A stretch of 11,390 nucleotides of DNA from JBAWAP01 sp049589355 (GCA_049589355.1 JBAWAP010000295.1:1-11390); one strand, 5' to 3'. Counted from the stretch's first letter, positions 1-5,086 are shown. Notes: a model not told the origin generated them from the letters alone. Program-made: numbers and translations.

Positions 1-692
1 AAAACGGTGCAGGCCAGTGAAAGGAAAGCGACGCTGAGCCATGCGCTAGACGGCAAAGTTGGTAGCTTGGCAATGAGGCTGCCCCGGATGAGGAATAGCA
101 GAGGTATGACCGCCGCCATCATAGCCCCGCCGACCACCAACAGAGGTGGGTACCTGGCCACCAAAGGCTTGCCCAGGATGGTGTAGATGGCCCAGCAAAG
201 TGGAGCCAGCATGGTTACGAACACGTAGCGAAGGTAACTGAAATCAATCTGTTGGTTATTGGCATAGCGCACAATTACGTACAATCCCAAGAAGGCGATG
301 GCTAGCCCCATCGCCTTCTTGATTGTCGGCCGCTCCTTTAGAAACATAACTGATAGCAAGAAGGTGAACGCGGGGTTCAGGGAGATGATCAAGCTGGCTG
401 TGCCAGCGGGGACTCGCCTCTCACCCGTGTTCAGAGCGAGGTTGTAAGCCACTACTCCCGATAGCCCCAGGAGAACCAGCCCCGGCCAATCTCTCCTGAC
501 CATCTTCCAGAAGGCCACCCGGCGAGTGGTCAAGAGCAAGACGCCGAAGATGAGAGCCACCGGGACGAACCTCAAAATCGTCAATTCCACGGGGGCCAGG
601 AACTGGACGGCGTGTTTGATGGCAATGAAGGAATTGCCCCAGATCAGAGTGACCAGCACAAGCTGCAGATAGGTGGTCTTCGTGGGTTTCAT
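1..692 (-). CDS. EamA/DMT-family permease, N-terminal part (runs off left edge)
   Basis: Translating the minus strand from the ATG at 692 gives 230 codons with no stop before the window edge, so the C-terminus is missing. The protein starts MKPTKTTYLQLVLVTLIWGN and is strongly hydrophobic. Likely membrane segments lie at about residues 8-28, 37-56, 70-88, 97-117, 126-143, 157-175 and 185-203. The first EamA repeat spans about 8-141, with the typical NPAFTFLLSVMFLKERP stretch (107-122) closing helix 4. The second repeat starts near 155. Members of the drug/metabolite transporter superfamily have about 10 helices in roughly 290-310 residues and export or exchange small metabolites. The substrate cannot be told from sequence. 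The RBS is weak (GGGG, 5 nt before ATG). The gene lies 114 bp downstream of proS on the same strand, separated by a hairpin-rich repeat, so co-transcription is uncertain. Confidence in the family is high. Confidence 0.9.
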   Translation of the reverse strand, partial: MKPTKTTYLQLVLVTLIWGNSFIAIKHAVQFLAPVELTILRFVPVALIFGVLLLTTRRVAFWKMVRRDWPGLVLLGLSGVVAYNLALNTGERRVPAGTASLIISLNPAFTFLLSVMFLKERPTIKKAMGLAIAFLGLYVIVRYANNQQIDFSYLRYVFVTMLAPLCWAIYTILGKPLVARYPPLLVVGGAMMAAVIPLLFLIRGSLIAKLPTLPSSAWLSVAFLSLACTV

Positions 693-710
693 CTAAACCC
701 CAATAGCGGC

Positions 711-801
711 CCTCATCCCCCTAACCCCCTTCTCCCAACCCTGGGAGAAGGGGGAATTAGTTTCCCCTCCCCCAAAGTTGGGGGAGGGGTTGGGGTGGGG
801 G
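711..801. repeat. C/G-rich two-hairpin palindromic element between proS and the permease gene
   Basis: The element holds a perfect 13-bp hairpin (725-737 with 742-754, loop ACCC) followed by a 10-bp hairpin (764-773 with 780-789, loop AAAGTT). Flanking C-runs (711-729) can pair imperfectly with the G-runs at 786-801, so the whole can fold as a cruciform. No T-tract follows on either strand, so it is not a classical intrinsic terminator, although the hairpins could pause polymerase or protect the proS mRNA end. It resembles the dispersed intergenic palindromes common in Chloroflexota and some cyanobacterial genomes. That family assignment is from memory and needs a genome-wide copy count. Confidence 0.7.
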
Positions 802-806
802 CTACG

Positions 807-2237
807 CTAATAGGCCCTCGCGAAGAGCGCTTGTTCTCTGGCCTCCTCACCGCAGAGAATACAGCGGCCTACCTTCCCGTTCTGCGTGAAGGGGATGCAG
901 CGGATAGTGGCTTTGGTCTCCTCTTTGATGGCCGCTTCGCACTCGCCAGAGCCACACCAGTAGGCGTAGATGAAACCGCCGTCCCCCTCGATGATCCGCT
1001 TGAACTCCTCATAATCATCCACTTCAAAGGAGTTTTCATCGAGGAAGCTCTTGGCTCGTCGGAACAGGCTTTTCTGGATGTCGTCGAGGAGGTCGTCGAG
1101 GCGCTGGGCCAAGCCCTCCTGGGGGGCAGTAGTCTTCTCGCCTCCTTCCCGCCGGGCCAGGGTAACTTGCCCCTGGGCTACGTCTCTGGGCCCGATTTCC
1201 AGGCGCAGAGGCACGCCCCGCAGTTCCCACTCGTTGAACTTCCAGCCGGGCGAGTATTCCTCTCGGTCATCCACCTTGTAACGCACCTTCTGGCCTAAGG
1301 TCGTGGTGATATCCTCGACCGCCTTCAGAACCTCCTCTTTCCCCTCCTCGCTAGTCCAGATGGGGATGATGATGAGCTGGGTGGGAGCAATCTTGGGCGG
1401 CAGGATCAAGCCCTGGTCGTCGCCGTGAACCATGATAACCGCCCCCACCATACGGGTGCTGAGCCCCCAGCTCGTAGTCCAGCAGTACTGAAGCTCGTTG
1501 TTCTGGTCCAGGTATTTGATGTCGAAGGCCTGGGCAAAGTTCTGACCCAGGAAGTGGGATGTGCCGGACTGCAGGGCCCACCTGTTGCCCATCATGGCCT
1601 CGATGGCGTAGCTAGCCACCGCCCCAGCGAACTTCTCCGACTCGCTCTTGCGTCCAGTGATGACGGGAATAGCAGCGTCGTTCTCGGCGAAGTCGCGGTA
1701 TACCTCCAGCATCTGCAGCGTCTCTTCCTCTGCCTCCTCAGCAGTGGCGTGGGCGGTGTGTCCCTCCTGCCAGAGGAACTCGGTAGTGCGCAGGAACAAC
1801 CGGGGACGCTTCTCCCAGCGCACCACGTTGCACCACTGGTTAATGAGAATCGGCAGGTCCCGATAGGAACGCACCCACTGGGAGTACATGTGGCCGATGA
1901 CCGTCTCCGAGGTAGGGCGCACGATGAGAGGCTCTTCCAGCTTCTTGCCGCCGCCGTGGGTCACCACTGCCAGCTCAGGGGCGAACCCTGCCACGTGCTC
2001 GGCTTCCTTGCGGATGAAGCTCTGGGGGATGAATAGAGGGAAGTAAGCATTCACGTGGCCGGTGGCCTTGAAGCGGCGGTCCAGGCCCTCTTGGATGTTC
2101 TCCCAGAGGGCGTAGCCGTAGGGTCGGATGACCATGCAGCCCTTGACCGGGGCATAGTCGGCCATCTCCGCCCGCTGGATGACGTCCGTGTACCAGCGGG
2201 AATAGTCCTTGCTGCGCGGTGTAATTCTCTTTGCCAT
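807..2237 (-). CDS. proS: Prolyl-tRNA synthetase, archaeal/Thermus type without editing insertion
   Basis: This 476-residue class II aminoacyl-tRNA synthetase charges tRNA-Pro with proline in the cytoplasm. Visible marks are the proline-binding TSE loop (109-111, in RPTSE), motif 2 around 140-160 (RWEKRPRLFLRTTEF), and motif 3 around 258-281 (GLSTRMVGAV, then HGDDQGLILPP). The anticodon-binding domain is about 285-385. A C-terminal domain carries Cys428, Cys433, Cys459 and Cys462, a likely zinc site, and ends in Tyr476. Length, zinc domain and terminal Tyr match the short ProRS known from Thermus thermophilus and archaea. The 180-residue editing insertion of the E. coli type is absent. The ATG has a strong RBS (GGAGGAG about 6 nt upstream). 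Expression is probably set by the T-box leader at 2361-2740, whose specifier reads as a Pro codon. A hairpin-forming repeat (2255-2337) lies directly upstream of the RBS. Confidence 0.97.
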   Translation of the reverse strand: MAKRITPRSKDYSRWYTDVIQRAEMADYAPVKGCMVIRPYGYALWENIQEGLDRRFKATGHVNAYFPLFIPQSFIRKEAEHVAGFAPELAVVTHGGGKKLEEPLIVRPTSETVIGHMYSQWVRSYRDLPILINQWCNVVRWEKRPRLFLRTTEFLWQEGHTAHATAEEAEEETLQMLEVYRDFAENDAAIPVITGRKSESEKFAGAVASYAIEAMMGNRWALQSGTSHFLGQNFAQAFDIKYLDQNNELQYCWTTSWGLSTRMVGAVIMVHGDDQGLILPPKIAPTQLIIIPIWTSEEGKEEVLKAVEDITTTLGQKVRYKVDDREEYSPGWKFNEWELRGVPLRLEIGPRDVAQGQVTLARREGGEKTTAPQEGLAQRLDDLLDDIQKSLFRRAKSFLDENSFEVDDYEEFKRIIEGDGGFIYAYWCGSGECEAAIKEETKATIRCIPFTQNGKVGRCILCGEEAREQALFARAY

Positions 2238-2254
2238 TTTCTCTCCTCCTCTTT

Positions 2255-2337
2255 GGTCTGGTGGTCAGGTAGTCCTTGGTCAGATGGTCCAAAGATTGAG
2301 AGGCTGCTTGACTGAGGACCATCCGACCATCTGACCA
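2255..2337. repeat. GTC-periodic inverted repeat, copy R1 (proS 5' UTR)
   Basis: The left arm carries GTC triplets at 2256, 2264, 2272, 2279 and 2287, a spacing of 7-8 nt (GGTCTGGTGGTCAGGTAGTC, then CTTGGTC units). The right arm (about 2316-2337) is its imperfect reverse complement, rich in GACCATC. The middle, AGATTGAGAGGCTGCTTGAC, is nearly shared with R2, so the two are copies of one element. It sits between the T-box terminator and the proS RBS, a few bases before the Shine-Dalgarno, so a long hairpin should form in the proS leader mRNA. Confidence 0.85.
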
Positions 2338-2360
2338 TTTACCCAACATCCAGCTAAATC

Positions 2361-2392
2361 AAAAACACCTCATCCTCTAAGGACGAGGTGTT
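2361..2392 (-). terminator. Intrinsic terminator of the proS T-box
   Basis: Read on the minus strand, a 12-bp stem (AACACCTCGTCC paired to GGATGAGGTGTT, one G-U pair) with a small TTAGA-type loop runs straight into a T-run of five. This is the terminator that competes with the T-box antiterminator. It forms when charged tRNA-Pro is plentiful and stops transcription before proS. Confidence 0.93.
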
Positions 2393-2514
2393 CATGCCCC
2401 GTGGTACCACCCTAGTTGGCTTGCCACAGCCCACTCAATCGGTACAGAGTAAGATTTTACTCGATACCGTTCCTTATGCTAACGGGAGGAATCCGGCCAA
2501 GCTTAACGGTGATT

Positions 2515-2613
2515 AGTCCTTGGTCTGGTGGTCCTTGGTCTAGTGGTCAGGTGGTCTGAAAACTTAGAGACTGCTTGACCAAAGACCATCCGACCATCTG
2601 ACTATCAGACCAT
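2515..2613. repeat. GTC-periodic inverted repeat, copy R2 (inside the T-box leader)
   Basis: GTC occurs at 2516, 2523, 2531, 2538, 2546 and 2554, again at 7-8 nt steps. A central AAAACTTAGAGACTGCTTGAC segment follows, then a right arm of GACCATCCGACCATCTGAC units ending in CAGACC (about 2608-2613). The arms pair imperfectly into a hairpin of more than 30 bp. Centre and right arm closely match R1, so this is a second copy in the same orientation. It occupies the Stem II position of the proS T-box. Confidence 0.87.
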
Positions 2614-2745
2614 CCACCTTTTCGCTCGCAGCTCCTGGGCGGGTTCAGCGCAGGCTTTGATGCTAGCTTTCACCTTCTCTAGCTCGCTGTGATCATTGCC
2701 TCACACTTACTATTCCCATTCGTCGCCTTTAGTGTATTGGAAGAT

Positions 2746-2774
2746 AAGATAGCACAAACTGAGTGTTTTGTCAA
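2746..2774 (-). promoter_or_regulatory. Sigma-70-type promoter for the T-box-proS transcript
   Basis: On the minus strand a perfect -35 TTGACA (2769-2774) is followed, after exactly 17 bp, by TATCTT (2746-2751) as -10. Transcription would begin near 2738-2740, just before the first conserved T-box bases, which supports the call. The -35 box starts only 4 bp past the 3' end of the tRNA-Glu gene. Confidence 0.82.
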
Positions 2775-2778
2775 ATAG

Positions 2779-2851
2779 TGCCCCCAAGGGAATTCGAATC
2801 CCTGTCGCGGCCTTGAAAGGGCCGTGTCCTAGTCCTCTAGACGATGGGGGC
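2779..2851 (-). tRNA. tRNA-Glu (anticodon UUC)
   Basis: The 73-nt cloverleaf reads on the minus strand with acceptor GCCCCCA pairing TGGGGGC, discriminator A and no encoded CCA. The D-arm contains TCTAGAGGACTAGGAC. The anticodon stem CGGCC/GGCCG encloses loop CTTTCAA with anticodon TTC. The T-arm is AGGGA-TTCGAAT-TCCCT. All stems pair fully. No terminator is visible between its 3' end and the proS promoter, so a precursor could read into the T-box leader. Confidence 0.97.
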
Positions 2852-2919
2852 ACGTGATCAAGCGGTCATAAGCTTAATGGCTTCTGAACCGCCCTTATTT
2901 TACTCAAAATAGCGGGAAA

Positions 2920-3003
2920 GGTCAAGTGGTCAGATGGTCGGGTGGTCCTTGGCCAAGTAATCCTTCGGACCATCTGACCAAGGACTACCTGACCACTAGA
3001 CCA
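2920..3003. repeat. GTC-periodic inverted repeat, copy R3 (at the aldolase 3' end)
   Basis: The left arm GGTCAAGTGGTCAGATGGTC and further GGTGGTCCTTGG units pair with the right arm GGACCATCTGACCAAGGACT and CCTGACCACTAGACC, closing a long imperfect hairpin around TAATCCTT. It uses the same 7-8 nt GTC units as R1 and R2 but lacks their shared GAGACTGCTTGAC centre. The right end overlaps the last codons of the aldolase gene and supplies its Val codon and TAG stop. Confidence 0.83.
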
Positions 3004-3886
3004 ATGACAGTTTGCCCAATTCCTTCAATACCTCGCGGGTGACCAGTCTCACCAGTTCTTCCTCGTTGTGCTCAAGAGTGGGCCTGGAGGGAGAGCGACT
3101 GACAGCCATGTCACAGACCCCACAACTGGCACAGAAATCCTCTTCCTCCCCCTCCCTGGCTAGCCCTTTCTCCCTCCTCATGCGGAGCAGCTTGGCGACT
3201 TCGGCGGGTGGTAAAGGGGTCTCCCGACCCAACTGGCGCAGGAGCAGGGTGACATGGGCTAGGTGTTCCACCTTCTCTAGCTTGAGGTAAGCATCAAAAG
3301 GATCCTTGCCCACCGTCAATGTACCGTGCCGCTGGATGATCAGGGCATCGTGGTTGGCGATGAGGTCCCTGATCGCCCCGGGCCCTTCGGCGCTGGAGGG
3401 AGTAGCGTATTCGGCGGTAGGGATCAAGCCCAGGGTGACGACCACTTCCGGCAGGAGGCACCTGGCCAGAGAGATGCCAGCAATACTCAGGGCGACGCAG
3501 ATGGGGGGATGGGCGTGGATGACAGCACCGATGTCAGGCCGCTGCCGATAGGCCTCCAGGTGCATCAATAGCTCCGAGGTCGGCTCCAGGCTTCGCCCTG
3601 AGGCTTGTCCTGAGCCTAGTCGAAGGGCTCTGCCCGAAGGGTCACAACTGGCGGGCTCGTGAGCGGGTATCTTCCTGCCCTCCAGGTCGGTTACGACCAA
3701 CTGCTCAGGGGCGAGGAAGCCTTTGCTGAAGCCGCTGGGAGTAGACAAGATACGGTTCTTACTCAAGCGCACCGAAACATTGCCGTCGGTGGCGGTTACA
3801 TACCCCTTCTGGTAGAGGAGGCGACAGACGCGGACGATCTCCTCTCGCCATACTTGCTCTGTTCGGCGATCCCTGTAACTGCTCAA
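2996..3886 (-). CDS. BMC-associated class II aldolase (fuculose-phosphate aldolase-like) with C-terminal encapsulation helix
   Basis: This 296-residue class II aldolase/adducin protein likely cleaves a sugar phosphate (for example fuculose- or rhamnulose-1-phosphate) to DHAP plus an aldehyde such as lactaldehyde. The exact substrate is inferred. Visible are GNVSVR (35-40), the phosphate-site TPSG (49-52), TSE with catalytic-type Glu105, zinc ligands His124 and His126 (HAHPP) and His187 (HGTLT). The Glu-His-His-His spacings (19, 2, 61) equal those of E. coli FucA as I recall its sequence. Residues about 79-100 are an in-frame palindromic repeat insertion. The C-terminal extension absent from FucA has CASCGVC (252-258) and an amphipathic helix EEELVRLVTREVLKELGK (275-292) that resembles BMC cargo encapsulation peptides. 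TTG is the forced start: an in-frame TAG lies two codons upstream, and GGGAGAG sits 6 nt before it. It is last in the BMC operon, 22 bp after a vertex gene. Confidence 0.92.
   Translation of the reverse strand: MSSYRDRRTEQVWREEIVRVCRLLYQKGYVTATDGNVSVRLSKNRILSTPSGFSKGFLAPEQLVVTDLEGRKIPAHEPASCDPSGRALRLGSGQASGRSLEPTSELLMHLEAYRQRPDIGAVIHAHPPICVALSIAGISLARCLLPEVVVTLGLIPTAEYATPSSAEGPGAIRDLIANHDALIIQRHGTLTVGKDPFDAYLKLEKVEHLAHVTLLLRQLGRETPLPPAEVAKLLRMRREKGLAREGEEEDFCASCGVCDMAVSRSPSRPTLEHNEEELVRLVTREVLKELGKLSLV
3588..3645. repeat. Palindromic repeat inserted in frame in the aldolase gene
   Basis: The stretch contains CTTCGCCCTGAGGCTTGTCC followed by TGAGCCTAGTCGAAGGGCTC and GCCCGAAGGGTC. It has nested inverted repeats (CTTCG with CGAAG, AGGCT with AGCCT, GGGC with GCCC). 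It translates as SGRALRLGSGQASGRS, a low-complexity Gly/Ser/Arg segment with no counterpart in FucA. A degenerate copy of the core (CTTCGACAGGCTCAATACAGG) lies at 5087-5107. Together they indicate a mobile or dispersed palindrome rather than native aldolase sequence. Confidence 0.8.
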
Positions 3887-3892
3887 TCGCTA

Positions 3893-3899
3893 CTCTCCC
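3893..3899 (-). promoter_or_regulatory. RBS deciding the aldolase TTG start
   Basis: GGGAGAG on the minus strand lies 6 nt before the TTG at 3884-3886. The in-frame TAG just upstream excludes any earlier start, and the next Met is deep inside the fold. Confidence 0.8.
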
Positions 3900-3908
3900 A
3901 GTGCAAGG

Positions 3909-4181
3909 TCAGACCGCTATATCTATCTCATCCACGATGCCCACGACCACGGCCCGGATAGGGGCCGGGTCCATGTCCACCACCTGCCTGGCCGAGTTGC
4001 CCTCGTCAATGACCATCACTGTATCGCCCAGGCCAGCCTGCACATCATCAACGGCGATCCAGTAATGGCCCGTGGGTTTCCCTTCTGGCGTCAGGTGATC
4101 CACGATAAGCAGCTTTCTGCCCTCGAAGACTTTGTCTTTGAACGTGGCTACTACCGTGCCGCTGACTTTCCCAATATGCAA
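3909..4181 (-). CDS. BMC vertex pentamer protein, EutN/CcmL family (BMC-P, second copy)
   Basis: This 90-residue single-domain protein of the EutN/CcmL family (Pfam EutN_CcmL) forms pentamers capping the vertices of a bacterial microcompartment shell. Diagnostic features are the N-terminal strand MHIGKVSGTVVAT, then FEGRKLLIVDHLTPEGKP (19-36), the GDTVMVIDEGNSAR loop (52-65) and the C-terminal strand VVVGIVDEIDIAV. Length is normal for the family. It starts with TTG, preceded at 6 nt by GAGGAG that overlaps the stop of the upstream vertex gene. The gap is 10 bp, so translation of the pair is probably coupled. It differs clearly from the neighbouring paralogue, so the two may have distinct shell positions or form different pentamers. 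Confidence 0.94.
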   Translation of the reverse strand: MHIGKVSGTVVATFKDKVFEGRKLLIVDHLTPEGKPTGHYWIAVDDVQAGLGDTVMVIDEGNSARQVVDMDPAPIRAVVVGIVDEIDIAV

Positions 4182-4187
4182 GGCGTT

Positions 4188-4193
4188 CTCCTC
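4188..4193 (-). promoter_or_regulatory. RBS of the second vertex gene, overlapping the preceding stop codon
   Basis: GAGGAG sits 6 nt before the TTG start at 4179-4181 and overlaps the TGA (4192-4194) of the first vertex gene, an arrangement typical of translational coupling. No ATG is available nearby in frame. Confidence 0.78.
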
Positions 4194-4494
4194 AATCTGA
4201 GATTTGAGATTTGAGATTTGAGATTTGGGGGACGTCTATCTGGTCCACGATCCCTGTGATGGCGTGATCTACGGGCACGAACTTCTCCGGCAGGGCCTGT
4301 GCGGCCTCCCGTATTCCAACGAAGAAGACGACGTCTCCAGGCCCGGCCAGGGCCGTCCCATCGGCAGCCACTACCGGCTCACCCATGGGATTCTGGAACT
4401 TGTCTATGGGCTGGATGATCAGTAACTTGATCCCCTCCAGCCCTTTGTATTTTTGAGTGGCCACCAGTCTGCCAATCACCTTGGCTAGTTGCAT
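4192..4494 (-). CDS. BMC vertex pentamer protein, EutN/CcmL family (BMC-P, first copy)
   Basis: This 100-residue EutN/CcmL protein is a shell vertex component. The core occupies residues 1-88: MQLAKVIGRLVATQKYKGLE, then GIKLLIIQPIDKFQNPMGEP (21-40), AGPGDVVFFVGIREAAQAL and the closing strand ITGIVDQIDV. The last 12 residues, PQISNLKSQISD, are coded by a 7-bp tandem repeat and extend beyond the usual family end, so they are probably an unstructured, recently acquired tail. The ATG has a good RBS (GGAGG, 4 nt upstream). It lies 22 bp after the PduT-like gene and 10 bp before the second vertex gene, clearly in one operon. Confidence 0.94.
   Translation of the reverse strand: MQLAKVIGRLVATQKYKGLEGIKLLIIQPIDKFQNPMGEPVVAADGTALAGPGDVVFFVGIREAAQALPEKFVPVDHAITGIVDQIDVPQISNLKSQISD
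4197..4226. repeat. 7-bp tandem repeat, four units (TTGAGAT)
   Basis: One CTGAGAT and three TTGAGAT units run head to tail, followed by a partial TT. On the coding strand this reads ATCTCAA-type units and supplies the C-terminal tail of the first vertex protein. Seven-bp units change frame with each copy, so gain or loss of a unit would alter the tail and the stop. Confidence 0.9.
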
Positions 4495-4516
4495 GGAGCC
4501 TCCTTTATCCAGCGAT

Positions 4517-5071
4517 TCACACGATTTTGGCCTTCATCTCTTCGTGCAACTGCGAGATGATGACCTTGCGCACCAAGAGCCCTTCCTGCTCTGGGAACTT
4601 CACCCCTGCCTCCATGGCGGCCTCGACCTCAGAGACCTCTCCTTCGATCAGCACGAACGATTTCCCTCCCAGGCCGTTGGCCAGGCGCAGCTCCAGGAGT
4701 GAGACATCAGCGGCCTTGGCAGCGGCATCGGCGGCGACGATGCAAGTGGCCACGGTGACGGTTTCGATGATGCCCAGGGCCTCGCCCTTGCCCGGCGGGG
4801 TAGCTGTGGCCAGGGCCGGGAAGATGGAGCGGTGTACGTTGGGCAAGAAAAGCTGATCAACGACGGTGTCGGCCCCGGCCTTGATACCTGCCTGCAGGGA
4901 CTCGTATACGGGGTCGGTAAGCCCGCCTATGAGGACGATGTACTTGCCGGGACACACCGGGCGGGCCTCCAGCAACTCCACAGGAGCCTTCTTCATCATC
5001 GCGTCGCCAGCTTCGATGCCAGCCGCGATGCTGTTGGTCTCAACCAGACCGATTGCGGGTTCCATCGTCAT
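4517..5071 (-). CDS. pduT: BMC tandem-domain shell trimer, PduT-like, predicted [4Fe-4S] pore
   Basis: This 184-residue protein has two BMC domains (about 4-88 and 94-178) and forms pseudohexameric trimers in microcompartment shells. It aligns along its length with PduT as I remember it: AIGLVETNSIAAGIEAGDAM (6-25), CPGKY at 40-44, LPNVHRSIFPAL, the second-domain start EALGIIETVTVATCIVAADA, GLGGKSFVLIEGEVSEVEAA and QEGLLVRKVI. In PduT the pore-loop Cys of this CPGK motif (here Cys40) binds one [4Fe-4S] cluster at the threefold axis, thought to pass electrons or clusters across the shell. Length equals that of known PduT. The ATG at 5071 has GGAGGA about 6 nt upstream, which favours it over the ATG two codons later. 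It is first in the BMC gene set, 39 bp after an HD-GYP gene, with no clear promoter between. Confidence 0.95.
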   Translation of the reverse strand: MTMEPAIGLVETNSIAAGIEAGDAMMKKAPVELLEARPVCPGKYIVLIGGLTDPVYESLQAGIKAGADTVVDQLFLPNVHRSIFPALATATPPGKGEALGIIETVTVATCIVAADAAAKAADVSLLELRLANGLGGKSFVLIEGEVSEVEAAMEAGVKFPEQEGLLVRKVIISQLHEEMKAKIV

Positions 5072-5086
5072 TGCAATCCTCCATTA

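Larger units (their letters stand above)
2361..2740 (-). promoter_or_regulatory. T-box riboswitch leader of proS, specifier CCC (Pro)
   Basis: On the minus strand the leader opens with the canonical AAAGGCGACGAATGGGAATA (about 2711-2730) and AGTA, followed by the Stem I segment with AGCGAGC and GGTGAAAGCTAGC. GAACCCGCCCAGGAGC follows, whose specifier CCC lies at 2641-2643 right after GAA. CCC codes proline, matching the downstream synthetase. Further on come the IIA/B pseudoknot signature with CCGTTA and AACGG (2466-2490), the Stem III hairpin GAGTAAAATCTTACTC (2447-2462), the T-box sequence AGGGTGGTACCACGGGG (2397-2413) and the terminator. The TGGT bulge pairs with an ACCA end, that is, discriminator A. 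Uncharged tRNA-Pro should favour the antiterminator and switch proS on. Repeat R2 is inserted at 2515-2613, between Stem I and IIA/B, where Stem II normally lies. Confidence 0.95.

Noticed and set aside
612..1298. Plus-strand open frame of 228 codons across the permease start, the hairpin repeat and the end of proS
   Set aside because: It translates repeat sequence and the antisense of two well-supported genes, with no RBS or family resemblance.
2889..2915. Intrinsic terminator for the BMC operon (TATTTT-ACTC-AAAATA with flanking CCGC/GCGG)
   Set aside because: The stem has a bulge and no T-run follows on the minus strand, so termination here is not supported.
2255..3003. CRISPR-like array
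   Set aside because: The three repeat copies are themselves palindromic, unevenly spaced, interrupted by a tRNA and a T-box, and there are no uniform spacers or cas genes.
2996..3886. Aldolase as a pseudogene because of the repeat insertion
   Set aside because: The insertion is in frame, and the catalytic Glu, all three zinc His residues and their spacings are intact, with a good RBS and an operon context.
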